Of a stretch of 64,000 bases of DNA, positions 21,687 through 32,800 are shown piece by piece. The DNA is from Cycas panzhihuaensis (taxonomy: Eukaryota; Cycadophyta). The notes below the pieces were generated by a model that did no database searches, was not told where the DNA came from, and was given only the letters and a program-made list of their open reading frames with translations. Location: NCBI GenBank assembly GCA_023213395.1, contig CM041465.1, forward strand, positions 41,485,741 to 41,549,740. The letters run 5' to 3'. Each line of letters begins with the position of its first letter. Within the stretch, counting starts at the first letter, position 1. A program made the translations under genes and the position numbers.

Positions 21687-23797
21687 GGTATCTTTTAAGA
21701 AAGGAAGAAATGAACAAGGGACTTATAAAAATGATGGTAATAAATGACCAATCATTATTTATAAATAGGAGATGTAATAAAGTAGTGTAGTAGAAGGAAG
21801 AATAATAAAGTGAGAATGGTTTCTTAAAAATAAAGGGAGCAACTTAGAGAAAAGTCACTAACAATTCTAACAAATATTAACCTGAAACAGTAAGAATATA
21901 AGAAGCACTATGATTAAAATTAGCCACCAATACTTATGGTAAATATTAACCTGATGCAGTAAGAATATAAGAAGCACTATGATAAAAATTATCCACTAAC
22001 ACTTATGGTAAATACTAACCTAATGTAATAGGAATATAAAAAGCATTATGATTGTGATTATACTATGGATTACTTTTTACAAATAAGTAAGTGATTAATA
22101 TATAAGATTGTAGGCTAATATGGAAGTTGATATCACTGGGTGTACATAACTTGAGACTCAAATGTAGGATGTGTAATTAACCTAATAACCTCTAACTCGT
22201 GTCTAATATATAGTTGAAGTTGTTGAAGGGATGCCTAAACTTCTAGTAGAATTAAGTTGGCCTCTATCTGTAATACTTGCAATAGTGCTTGGTGATGAAA
22301 TCCATATCACAATGTAGTCGAGGTACTCCTAATCCTCACCCAATTTACCAATGAGAAGCTATATACCTCCTCCAAAGAGTAGTACATGTATACTCATGGC
22401 TATGATAGATATTGGATTGGGTTTATTTTAATCTTATATTAAAGTTTTAATTTTTTTGGTTAGTTATCAGGATGATCCCTAATTAAGGCATGATGGTATA
22501 ACTAACCAAACCTCACCAATATTCTGGTTCAATCTAGTCCTAACTTGAAACCCACATCTCCTTTATAGCACGGCATTCTACTAACCAAGATATCTCAACC
22601 TTGGCAAGTATGTGAATAGGTATAAGATGGTAGAAAATAATGCACATGATGCATTCCTTTTAGAGAGAGTAAAAATAGTATCAAATTTGTATCAAACACA
22701 CATATAACTAAAAATAGAGTGATTTTAGAGTGCTTGCTTGGAGTGCTTTTGGAGTACTTACTTAAAGTGTCTTTGCAGTACTTACTTGAAGTGATTATAG
22801 AGTGTTGAAATAAAATGTTCATAAGCGAGTAAGGATACCAAATATTTCTCTAATCTAGGTGTTTTTTTTACTCATTTTTACAATGGGCTTTTAAGCCTTA
22901 TAGAAAGGAAGAAACTTTCTTCACTTTTTTTTTTTCTTTTTTTATAGAAAAGTAGTCTTCACTAAAATAGTAATAACTTTCTCCCACAATAATAAAATTG
23001 AGTGCCAATTTTTATACTACAAACTAGACTTAGAGTTGCATCTTTAGGAGGTAGAATTAAGTCTAACTAAGTTCTGTAAAATTTTTGGTAGTCTTACAAA
23101 TTTAGCAGAATATATTTTTTCAAAATTCTTATTAAAAATAATTGATGTTTACTAAAATAAAAATAACTTTTTCATATGGCAATGAAACTGGGTATTAGTT
23201 TTTGTGCTAAAAATTAGAATTAGAGCCTCATCTTTAGTAATTGGAATTATGCCAATTAGAGCTCTGTAGAATTTTTGGTAGACTTGTGAATTTTAGCAAG
23301 TACATTTTATTTTGCAAAACAATTATCTTGCAAAAATCTCATTAACACATGATATAATATGAAATTTCTATCATTTTTTTATCACCAGACTCCTAATATA
23401 GGCAAGGTGAGAGCATATAATGATGGATATTTTAAATGACTCTAAATTTTTAAAAGAAGTAGGTAGAACCTTCCCCTTCAAATATTCTTCTAAATGCTAG
23501 AAAACATTTGGCAACATTTCCCCTTATTAAATAGACAAAAAGAGGGGAAAGAAAAGAAGAATGAGATAGCATAAATGACTATCAAAGAATTAGAATCCTT
23601 AGGCCTTATAACTCCTTGTATTGTGATTCTAAACCTATAAGAAAGAAAGGGAAAACAAACAATACTAAATGTGCTATGATAAAAACTTGAAAATATTTCT
23701 AAATCCACTTTCGCAATCTCTTTCACCACATGGATTATGGGGGAGAAGGAAGTGATGGCTCTATTGAAAGTACAAGTGATGAATATGAAGGAAGCAA
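21687..23797 (-). other. 5' leader of D1 with internal repeats
   Basis: About 2.1 kb without a coding frame. It carries the same repeat architecture as D2 and D3: about 72-bp units at 21870-22050, here with an additional degenerate unit; short units with GGAGTGCTTTTGGAGT at 22720-22805; and two diverged units of about 190 bp at 22930-23330. The primer site GCTCTAATACCA (plus strand, 23798-23809) follows. Confidence 0.7.
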
Positions 23798-23811
23798 GCT
23801 CTAATACCATA

Positions 23812-24018
23812 TGAAAGGAGTGGATCTATCATTTATCTCCATATAGTAAACACAAAGGTAAACATGGGAGTAAGAGACACTTGAGAGAAAACGAGTAACT
23901 CTCACAAAATGAGGAGATAAGAATAAGCCTCCTCCATTGAACTTTTACTTTTATATTGAGAGAGGGAGCATTAGAGTTAGGTGAAATAAAATTATACATA
24001 ATACACATGAAAGTGCAT
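23812..24018 (-). repeat. partial 5' LTR of D1
   Basis: Matches the D2 5' LTR from its TG at 45358 for about 207 bp, then diverges abruptly after AAAGTGCATT. The outer 90 bp (start of U3) is missing. Confidence 0.85.
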
Positions 24019-24383
24019 TCAAACTTGGGGATTTTTTAATGAATGACCTCGATTCTCTTTATAATTTAGTAGGTTTTATAGTGCTATATTTTTGGATCGG
24101 GGGTTACTACTCATGAACCCCTTCTTTATGAGGGGGTTCTAACTCCCCCCACACCCCCTAGCCAAGGGAGGCTCTCGCCCCCCTTGGATCCCCCCACAAA
24201 AGTTTAGAGAGAAAATTGCACTGCCTCTAAAATATTGTTGTCACATTATCTAATAATATATGCCAGCCCATAACATTGACCAATGAGGGTTTTCTCATAA
24301 GTGGTGAGTTGTAATATAAGTATGTACATCATCCTTTATTCTAATTTGAAGTTTGGTCATTCTTCCATTTTTTTGGTGTTAAC
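24019..24383. other. unassigned segment with GC-rich hairpin patch
   Basis: No coding frame. 24114-24139 forms GAACCCC...GGGGTTC around a short loop and 24162-24187 forms CCAAGGG...CCCTTGG. The run of C and G at 24135-24195 stands out from the AT-rich surroundings. It could be a fragment of an LTR, but I find no partner in the window. Confidence 0.5.
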
Positions 24384-24659
24384 TTATATATTAATATTAG
24401 AAGGTTGATATGATGATATAATTTTCCAACTATTTATAAAATATAGAAAAGTCTCATATATTATTTACTTAGTACACTAAATTCAATTATTAAGGTTATT
24501 TAGATGATATTAGATATGTGTTTATTAGTGAGAAATTTGACTTTCCATGCATGAAAAGAGGCATGAGAACACATTATTTATATTACGTTATTACAACTAA
24601 CTTGACTTGGCAAAGTAGTATGTCTTATTCTCAAAGTTAGTATATTCAATTTATTGATT
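24384..24659 (+). repeat. left arm of long inverted repeat
   Basis: About 276 bp that is nearly the exact reverse complement of 24804-25079. Examples are AATATTAGAAGGTTGATATG near the outer end and GACTTGGCAAAGTAGTATGT near the inner end. No protein is encoded. The spacer is about 144 bp. The structure resembles a foldback or MITE-like element, or an inverted duplication. Confidence 0.9.
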
Positions 24660-24803
24660 TGTTCATGTTGATGAGATTAATATTTACCAAAAGAAAACTA
24701 TAGATATTTTTAGAAAATGAACATACAACTATGACATCATATTAGAAAATAAATCTATTATGGAAATAAAAGATGAAATGTAGTGAGTATCAAAGGTCTA
24801 AAT

Positions 24804-25079
24804 AAATCAATAAATTGAATATACTAACTCTAGGAATAAGACATACCACTTTGCCAAGTCAAGTTAGTTGTAATAAGGTAATATAAATAATGTGTTCTCA
24901 TGTCTCTTTTCATGCATGGAAAGTTAGATTTCTCACTAATAAACACATATCTAATATCATCTAAATAACCTTAATAACTGAATTTAGTGTACTAAGTAAA
25001 TAATATATAAGACTTTTTTATATTTTATAAATAGTTGGAAAATTATATCATCATATCAACCTTCTAATATTAATTATAA
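24804..25079 (-). repeat. right arm of long inverted repeat
   Basis: Partner of 24384-24659 with only a handful of mismatches, so both arms have changed far less than the neighbouring D1 copy. A transcript through it would fold into a long double-stranded hairpin. Confidence 0.9.
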
Positions 25080-27537
25080 ATAAACTAAGCTCTTCATCAA
25101 TAAATCAAGTGGTTTCATGAATTATCATTCATTCATTTAAATAAATATCCAATAAACTATGTGATCATTACATTTGACTGGTTTTATGCACCTACTAAAT
25201 CAAATATGTAAAATACCAAGGGTAATTTTTACATGTCCAACATATATCAAGATTCCTATATCAGATAATGTTACGATCCTAGCTAATAATTTTTACTCTA
25301 AAGAGGTAATAAGATATTACCTCATATATATATCCTTGATTCTCCAATTCTCTCAAATCAAGCTTTTAAATTGATTGAAGTAGAAAAAGGAATAAGAGAA
25401 AGAGGAACTTGGAAGTCAAGGACATTAGTAAGAGCTCTAATAATTACAAAACACTTGGCTTCATTATTAGTTACTTGTAGGATTAAAAATTTGGAATTGT
25501 AAGGATAGTTTCCTTATGATAATAGATGACCCATGTTGTAGTAGAAATTCATGGGTTCCCTTGGCTCCCACCATTGGTATAGATGCTGAAGGCCATAATA
25601 GGGACTCAAAGACAAGCTAATGAATAAAGGGAATATATGGGAATGAACCACCAAGGGTGTGAATTATAGCCTAAATGAGATGACCTAAATATTTAAAAGA
25701 TAAAGAACCCCATAGTTTAATTTAATCATTATAACCACCTTTTCCTAAATGAATATATAACCTCCTAACTATCAAAGAGGTCTAGTCATAATTATGGTGG
25801 GCCTAAACAACTAGATCCAAAGCTCTTATATAGTACACACAATCAAATCTAAATAGCATGTTATAAGCGGGGACAAAGTTAATACACAACTTATTCTAAA
25901 TGGAAAGAAGGTGCTAATAATTATATATATAGATAGATCTTTTTTATTTTCAAGAGAAGGGTACCACTCCATATGATGGTTTGGATGAGAGTCATGCTAA
26001 ACTTGGCATTGTTGAACCCACTTTCTAGATAACTCACCTCATCTATCCATGTGTATCATAAAGAATAGGTGACTATGACCATCACATGATCTTCATTAAG
26101 GTGCAATTTATAGGGATGATTAATAACTTAGGAGAGTATAATCATGATTATCCAAACCATGGGAGATTAGGGTCTAAGGAAATATAGGTGATAAAAAGAT
26201 AGAGGTCATGCCCTTGAGAGATGAACTATGGGTATTTGTAGGATATCTAATCAAATAATATCTTTGGGGGTAGAAGGGAAGGTCTTAAACAACTAACTAC
26301 TAAGGAGTAGGAGGGTACTGCCATTATGGTTTGCTTTGGAACTATGTACCTAATGAATCACAGGGAGAAAATAGATAGATTAGGGTTACTTACATAAGTA
26401 GAGTTCCTTTTACTAGAAGATAATTTATAGAATGAAAGGAGTAGATAAGGGGTCTAATAAAATAGTTAACTCATCAATTGACTAAGGGGTAAAGGCATTT
26501 AAATTATTAAGAGTGTAGGAGAGACTATTAAGTAACTAAAGAAAATAAGAACAAGTGATCACAACACAAATATCTCTAACTTATTTTGAAATTAAAGGAG
26601 TTGTTTGAGTATCCTAGATCACTAAAAAAAGAAGCCAACTAGTTATACCAATAAATAGAGACCATCATATTGAGCCAAGTTAGAGAAAGGTGAAAGCCAA
26701 AAGCACTTTAAGTAAATGGAATGACATAAGTATATTTGACTCTTAAGGGAAAAGAGATGATGCTAAAACTAGGAATCTAATGGTAGGATCAAAATAGGCT
26801 AAGTGTGAAGGGTGAGGGGAGCTTACCAAAAGGGGCCCTATATAATTGAGCCAGTAAGTTTCATTTTTATGGTTCCCTATAGAAATTTTAGAAATTTACC
26901 TCTACCCTTCCATTTTCTTCCATGTTTGTGAGCTTGTTGAAGGAGATCTAGTTGTTGGATTAGTGAACAAAAGGAGTCATCAAGATCACAATGATGATAT
27001 GGTTATACTATGGGCTAACCTAGAAAATAGATCCAACCCTAAGCTAGCCAATTTATTAATTCTTATTAGCGTAAGATTTGTAGATGAGCAGTGCCTATTT
27101 TTGGTAATAAAGACCAAACGAGACCCATTTGGATTTCCAATGAGGTTAAAATAGGGTATTAAACTGCCATGGTCCTGATGGACTAAGCTCCTCATCCAAA
27201 AATGGCTTGGTATGGTTTTTGTAGGTAGTTCTAGGGTAGGTATAGGGGGTATTATAGTATTATTTATAGTACCATGAATATAATCACTGTACCACAAACA
27301 ATATTATGGTACAAGATATAACATTATAGGCTAATCTATGGTACCATAGAAATATCTATTGTATAGATAGTTTTTCTTACTGGATAGGAATAAGGGTGTA
27401 AAAAGTTGGCTTATTTTACACAAAAAGGAAAATTTACTAGTTTTCCTTTGAATAAGATTTTATGTCAGTAAGCTAGTCACTAATTTTTTAAAATCATGGT
27501 ATTTATAGGATGTTCTCATGGTGAATAATCATGGAAC
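25080..27537. other. degenerate Ty3/gypsy-type debris
   Basis: Mostly unassignable AT-rich sequence. 25299-25406 is similar to 63177-63292, sharing AGATATTACCT and TTTTAAATTG with similar flanks, and may be the same LTR segment of element F2. No convincing frame is seen between 25600 and 27500, although parts could be decayed RT or upstream exons of the PMD relic. Confidence 0.4.
25395..25600 (-). pseudogene. possible RNase H relic of a Ty3/gypsy element
   Basis: The minus strand reads VTNNEAKCFVIIRALTNVLD near 25480-25410, which fits the RNase H helix ATNNEAEYxAL...L. Weaker similarity extends upstream to about 25600. The order would fit the continuation of F2 RT beyond the F1 insertion. 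This is a short match made by eye and could be wrong. Confidence 0.35.
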
Positions 27538-29225
27538 ATGGGGATACCCATGCTTGGGCTTATGGAGATGATGTCATCTCTAGATAGGGAGATACTACAT
27601 AGGTCTAGACTATTAAGGATCATGACATTGAGGCAATATGCCTTAGATCAAACACTCTTGGTAGACATAGTCACACACTCGAATAGGAGGACACACATCT
27701 TCCACCTACTGATAATCAGAGATTTGATGATCATACCAAGGGATATGAGGATAATTTTAGGGGTACTGGTGAGGGGAGTACCACCTAAGTTGGGGGTCCT
27801 AACTAACATAGAGGAGGTATAACAGGAAATAGTGAGGTTCTTCTATGACTAGGGCCATTAGGACCATTAAGGAGGGGCCATCAAATAGATTGTGGCAAAA
27901 CCTATTCTTTAAGTAAGGAAATTGATCACATTAGAGATTCTATTTTGGATATCTCAAAGATATAATTACAGAGAGGTACTAGGCAACTGGATGGGGGCTA
28001 TACAATGTTATGAGGAGGGAGAGAAGTTGGATTAGATGGCCCTAATTATGGCTAGCACAAGGGCCCAACTAGACCAGATCAGGGTATTTTGGCATGGGGG
28101 ATTCTCCTACTACTCTATACTATAGTGTCAATTTTTTGACTACTTTTATAAGGTGGGACCTGCGTTAGGACTATAGCTAGTGGCACCCAATGGGCCACTC
28201 ATACATAGGTGGCTAATGTAATTCAAGAGCTCAGAGGAGCCATAACAAGTAAGGAAGTTTATGGATGCTACCTCCCTAGATCTATATCTACTAACCATGG
28301 ATGATTACATGCTACATCCCTACTAGATAACCCATTAGGATAGTGATGAAGATTTCAGTGGCATCATAGTAAGATGGGTAGTAGAGGCTAGCTATGAGGC
28401 AGGGGATGATGAGGAGGTCACCAAAGCTAGAGGAGAGGAGGCTGAGTCTCTTAGGGATGAAGACATCATCAGAGAGGAGGCAAGCAAGGAGGCCATACCA
28501 CCCCAAGAGGAGGTTGCTTCAAGAGGTACTATCCCTTTTAACTTTCCATTTCTAGTTTTAGTTCATTTTAATATTTCCATCATCTGATTATATTATTGAT
28601 GAACCTTCCTTGATTGGCAAGATAGGGGATCTTGGAGGAGACTATTAAGAGGGCAATGATTATTATATTCCCCATGGAATATGTAAAGGAATAGCCACCC
28701 ATTAAGGATAGTAGAGAGCTCAAGTCGATTCATCCACATACAGTAGCATTCACTCCATTTGTAAGAGTAAGAGACATATAGGTAACAAAGGTGCATATCT
28801 CATATCCAAGTGAGATAAGTCTCTAGTAGGCTAGGAGTAGTTAAGACCTAGATCATGGAGCTTAAGACTCAAGGATGAGAGCTAATAGTAGAGATAATCC
28901 CTACATAGGTAGCTCTAGGAGTACAGATCCAAGTGGCTATGTTGGAGGCATGACTATATCAGATCATAGGAGAGAGAGATCACCTAAGATTAATGAACAC
29001 TCGATTGATGGAGCAGATCGCATCTTATTCCACTAAGACTCATACGACTACTTTGACATCATGGCACTAAAGAGAGGCGATAGTTCCTTATGATGAGGGG
29101 AGTAAGGCAAAGGTTTTCTAGTGACTATATAGGAGCCTCAGAGTCACATAGACCCTAAAGAAGAGGAGAGGACAGCTAGAAGATGACACCCCTTAAGGAG
29201 AGGAGAGGGATGCTACATTTTATTT
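27538..29225 (+). pseudogene. plant mobile domain (PMD) protein relic, antisense to gypsy F1
   Basis: The plus strand holds one frame for about 990 bp (27538-28527) with only stop codons that look like CAA/CAG/TGG decay and no frameshift. REILHRSRLLRIMTLRQYAL, then RRTHIFHLLIIRDLMIIPRD and LGVLVRGVPP match the PMD pattern of a ThTFHLp motif, a titl.Dva segment and lGl.v.G.p. An acidic Glu-rich stretch follows at 28370-28520. A likely intron (GT at 28526, AG at 28620-28621) separates a second part, whose end (about 28960-29225) has a coiled-coil-like segment with QVAMLEA and GERDHLRLMNTRLMEQI. PMD proteins occur as plant nuclear proteins and as passengers of transposons. The context favours the latter. 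Confidence 0.65.
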
Positions 29226-29769
29226 TTTGTGCCATTATATTTTAATTAGGAAAGCATGGACCTCTAGAGATATATATGCTATGGATACCCCAATAGGTGA
29301 TTATACACCCTTATAAGGATTCTAGATTCCTACAACGTGATATGCTAGAGACACACATCTATATTATTATCATTTTTTATACACATGTATAGACATAGGG
29401 ACTGATTGGTACCCCACCTTTTGGATTATATATTTAGTTTCTCACATGCATGCACTTACTTTATTGATCATGCTTAGTATGACTCTATGTATGGATCTTA
29501 ACCCATACATCAAGCATATACAACCCACATAAGATAACAAGTAATCAAAAGCATAACTTATGATGAATAGTCTAGGCTTGTCTTAAAGAGCTAAGGGATC
29601 TTCCACTTTATGGTGAAGCTTCTAAAGAAAAAGATATAAATAGGGGTTGTCACCATAGTTTTACCTCATCAATGAATGCCCCTCAGAGGTGAGATTAGAG
29701 AGGATTACCCTCTAGAACTACCTTAATAGTTGATTGATTAGGTAAAAGGAGAGTCATGCACAAAAGACG

Positions 29770-30534
29770 GATAACACTCTAAAATAAAGTTTACTAGGGT
29801 ATCGACTTCTATGTTGAGCTCATACAAAATGTAGTGGATATCCATAAAGACAAACCTAGCCAAGTGAGACCTAGCTATCATGGCTAAGAGACTCAAACAT
29901 GAGGAGTGAGTATGATAAACCTATTTAAGCTAGGATATATTGATCTTAGAATTATAGCATAAAGTGATAGGGCTAGAATAAAAATAAAGAGCATTTATCA
30001 ATGCTTTTATAACAACAACATCCTCTACTTCATTGTTGGTGGCATTAGGTAAAGACATTTTAGATCACATGAGAGTATACCTATGATGATCTTAAATAAC
30101 CCAGGTAGCAGTTGATGGCCCAGGATTCTTATGATTACCCCCATCAGTATGGATAATTAATAGATCACCATCTAAGCCAAGTGTAGGTGTGGATAAAGAA
30201 GAGTCATGAAAGGTAGACCCAACATGGGGCAATGATGGCTTAGACATATGGTTAGGTTTATGAGTAATAACAACTTGTTTCAAACCAAACTGATGTAGGT
30301 GACCCGACATACAATGGACCACATGGTGAGGTGGTGTGTGTGTGGAATAGGCCAAAGTTCTTGATGAGGATCTAGAGCATGAAGATGTGGCACTCTTACG
30401 AGCAATACATCGATACATATTCCTATGAGAAATCACCTAGTTAGAATGGGAAAATAAGAAGAGTGGTTGGTTCAGATCTAGTGGCTCAAGAGCCATAGAA
30501 GAGTCAACAAGAGAGGGAAGGTTCTCATGGGATG
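29770..30534 (-). pseudogene. RNase H domain of Ty3/gypsy element F1
   Basis: The minus strand has a Ser/His-rich segment (about 30436-30180) followed by LLIIHTDGGNHKNPGPSTAT, MSLPNATNNEVEDVVVIKAL, LCYNSKINIS and ILYELNIEVDTLVNFIL. These are the RNase H DGG, NNEAE, GDS and N.xAD.LA blocks. The second Asp is lost (YNSK). The GGxxKNPGP form resembles the extra archaeal-type RNase H of Tat-lineage elements rather than the RT-linked one. After removal of D2 it directly follows the protease region at 45.9 kb, without RT. Confidence 0.6.
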
Positions 30535-30539
30535 CTTCC

Positions 30540-30836
30540 TGAAAAGAGTGGATTTATCCTTCATCTCCATGCACTAAACACAAAGGCAAACATGGGAGCA
30601 AGAGAGACTTGAGAGAAAGAAAGTAGCTCTCACAAAATGGGGAGGTAAGAATGAATCTCCTCCATTGAGCTTTACTTTTATATTGAGAGAGGGAGCATTT
30701 AAGTTAGGTGAAATGAAATTACACATAATGCACATGAAAGTGCATTTCACTTAAGTGATCTAATTTAAAGTTCACTTAAGACCCTTTTTCAAAATAATCA
30801 ACTAATGTAATAACCTTATGTCATTAACCCTTTTCA
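30540..30836 (-). repeat. 3' LTR of D2
   Basis: Minus-strand TGAAAAGGGTTAATGAC to CACTCTTTTCA. The LTR ends are inverted (TGAAAAG/CTTTTCA). It pairs with 45358-45654 and with both LTRs of D3. Confidence 0.95.
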
Positions 30837-30852
30837 ATCTCCCCCTTAATGG

Positions 30853-31297
30853 TAGAAGGTCATTTCATTCTATTTTATTCTATCCTATGAGGTCTTCATT
30901 TGAGCCTCTTACAAAGTAAACTAGTATGATACTTTTGTGGGAAACCCTCATGGGGAAGAAAACCCACAAAATTTCTAATCTACTAACTTGGCTCATGTAG
31001 CTCTTTAAATGTAGCCAGATAGCCAATCAGTACAATAAATTTTGTAGTTGAAATCTACTGAGTCTCCATATACCATTTGGTCATCCCCCATGCCCTTCGT
31101 GTTTTCACAGTTAGATTTTCCAAAATGATACAACCCTTATCCTTTCGCGCCCACATGGGATTTTCACGAATGAGATAGAGCAGAGACTTACTCTTGTCCT
31201 TTCGTGCCTGAGGGTTTTCACGAAGGAGGCAGTATGATGGTCCTATTGTCATCTCCTTCAATCAGTCAGAGATGGAGGCCCTAAGGCCGAGTTACTT
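30853..31297 (-). other. 3' tail of D2 between RNase H and LTR
   Basis: Non-coding or weakly coding tail. 31090-31240 holds degenerate tandem units of about 58 bp with TTTCGTG/CACGAA, ACCCTCA/GTGGG and AGGACAAG motifs, also present in D3. An open stretch of 68 codons (31055-31261) reads through the units and is probably a by-product of the repeat. Confidence 0.6.
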
Positions 31298-31900
31298 TCA
31301 GAACTGTTCAAACTTCACCCTCTTCAGTGGTTTGGTGAAGATATCGGCCACTTGATCTGTTGTGGGGCAGTACTCCAATTGAATTGTGCCATCATGAACT
31401 AGTTCTCTAATCCTGTGGATTTTTGTACTTATATGTTTGGTACGATCATGAAATACAAGATTTTTAGCCATCTGGATTGTAGATTGATTATCTACATGTA
31501 ATCTAGTAGAACTTGTTTGGGTGGCATTTAATGTATTCAATAATTTTCTAAGCCATATCACCTCCTTGCTTGTCTCAGAAGCGTGAATGTACTCGACTTG
31601 AGTCTGCAACTATCTTCTGCCGTCTGGATCTCCATGATATTGGTGTTGTTCCAAGAAATGTTATGTACCCAGACGTAGATCTTCTTGTGTCTTTATCTCC
31701 GGCAAAGTCTGAGTCTGTGTATGCATAAAGTTTAAATTCTACATTGGGTTCATACACCAGACCATATTTGCTAGTCGTCTTTAGGTACCTCAACACTCAT
31801 ATTGCAGCTTGCTAATGATTCTGCTTAGGATTTATCATGAATCTTGCAAGAATGCCGACAGAGTGTGCAATATCTGGCCTTGTGTTGGTAGGATAGATGA
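31298..31900 (-). pseudogene. RNase H, D2
   Basis: The minus strand reads AYTDSDFAGDKDTRRSTSGY, ETSKEVIWLRKLLNTLNATQ, LHVDNQSTIQMAKNLVFHDR and FTKPLKRVKFEQF. The TEAEY region is damaged: after IVADSS the sequence jumps frame, and the segment with the catalytic Glu is missing or shifted near 31600. The upstream part (31575-31796) and downstream part (31298-31609) are therefore in different frames. Confidence 0.8.
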
Positions 31901-32800
31901 GACTACCTACAAGTTGCACATCAGAGTGTTGCGTCTGCCTCCCTATTATCACCATCAACTGAGAGCTTAATATTAGGCTCCATAGGTGTATCCACTGGTC
32001 GAGCACCTTCCAACTGAAACTTTGTCAGAAGATCGTTGATATATTTTTCTTGGGAGAGAAAGATTTTGCCATCCTTTTGAGTTACCTCAATTCCCAAGTA
32101 ATATTTCATCAACCCGAGGTCAGACAATTCAAAAGTTTTAGCAAGGTCCTTCTTCAGCTGGCTGATTACCTGTTCACTATTCCCCGTTATGAGCATGTCA
32201 TCCACAAAGATTAAGAGGTAAGTGACTTTATCATTTTGGCGCTTGATGAATAATGTTGCATCAATATCTTGATAGTCACAAACCTCATATCCAAGTTGCC
32301 TCATTCTTTCAGACAACTTGGTAAACCAAGCATGAGGGGCTTGCTTTAGGCCATACAAGGACTTTTTGAGCCTACAAACTTTATGCTCCTAACCATCAAT
32401 CTCGTATCCTTCTGGCTGAGCTATGTAAATTTCTTCTTTAAGGTCCCCATTGAGAAATGAGGTCTTAACATCAAGTTGGTGGATTTTCCAACCTCATTGA
32501 GCGACCAAGGCTATAAGAGTTCTGATTGTAGGCCACTTGGTTATAGGAGCAAAGATTTCAGTGTAGTCAATACCTTCCCTTTGCGTGAATCCTTTTACTA
32601 CCAACCTCGCCTTGTGTTTTTCTAGGGTGCCATCTGATCTATACTTATTTTTGAACACCCATTTATTTTGAATTACCTTTCTTCCAAGTGGTAGATCAAC
32701 AAGCTCCCATGTACCATTCTTAATAAGAGATTGATACTCTTCGTTCATGGCATTTCTCCAAGCTGCATGCTTTACAGCTTCTTAGTGCACGAGGGCTCTT
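31901..32800 (-). pseudogene. reverse transcriptase, D2
   Basis: Mostly open copia RT. MNEEYQSLIKNGTWELVDLP, IQNKWVFKNKYRSDGTLEKH and PITKWPTIRTLIALVAQ lie in 32494-32748. A stop and a short gap follow, then MYGLKQAPHAWFTKLSERMR, the catalytic LIFVDDMLITGN (FVDDM at 32194-32208), GLMKYYLGIEVTQKDG and FQLEGARPVDTPMEPNIKLS in 31921-32358. FVDD instead of YVDD is common in copia. A few lesions separate the pieces, so it is recently inactivated. Confidence 0.9.

Larger units (their letters stand above)
18305..24018 (-). mobile_element. D1: truncated old copy of copia family D
   Basis: Minus-strand copy aligning with D2 from inside its RT to part of its 5' LTR. The left end stops at about 18305, in the RT segment corresponding to D2 position 31900, so RNase H, 3' tail and 3' LTR are missing. 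The right end stops in the LTR at 24018, about 90 bp short. It is heavily decayed, with C-to-T and G-to-A changes relative to D2 throughout, including ATG-to-ATA at the gag start. No target duplication is expected or seen. Confidence 0.85.

Noticed and set aside
21870-22050. CRISPR-like regular repeats
   Set aside because: These are two or three degenerate tandem leader units of family D in a plant genome, without spacers of the CRISPR type.
24019-24383. Organellar DNA insertion suggested by the C-rich stretch
   Set aside because: I recognise no plastid or mitochondrial gene or intron in it. Base composition alone is not enough.
26810-26840. CCCTATATAATTG as the TATA region of a left F1 LTR
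   Set aside because: It resembles 51731-51745 only over a short, AT-rich stretch, and no longer alignment between the two flanks was found.
26963-27297. Overlapping open stretches on both strands upstream of the PMD relic
   Set aside because: Neither matches a known domain nor connects cleanly to the PMD frame. They could be chance, or an upstream exon that I cannot support.
31055-31261. 68-codon open stretch in the D2 tail as a possible accessory gene
   Set aside because: It is created by tandem repeat units, is not kept intact in D3 and has no known motif.
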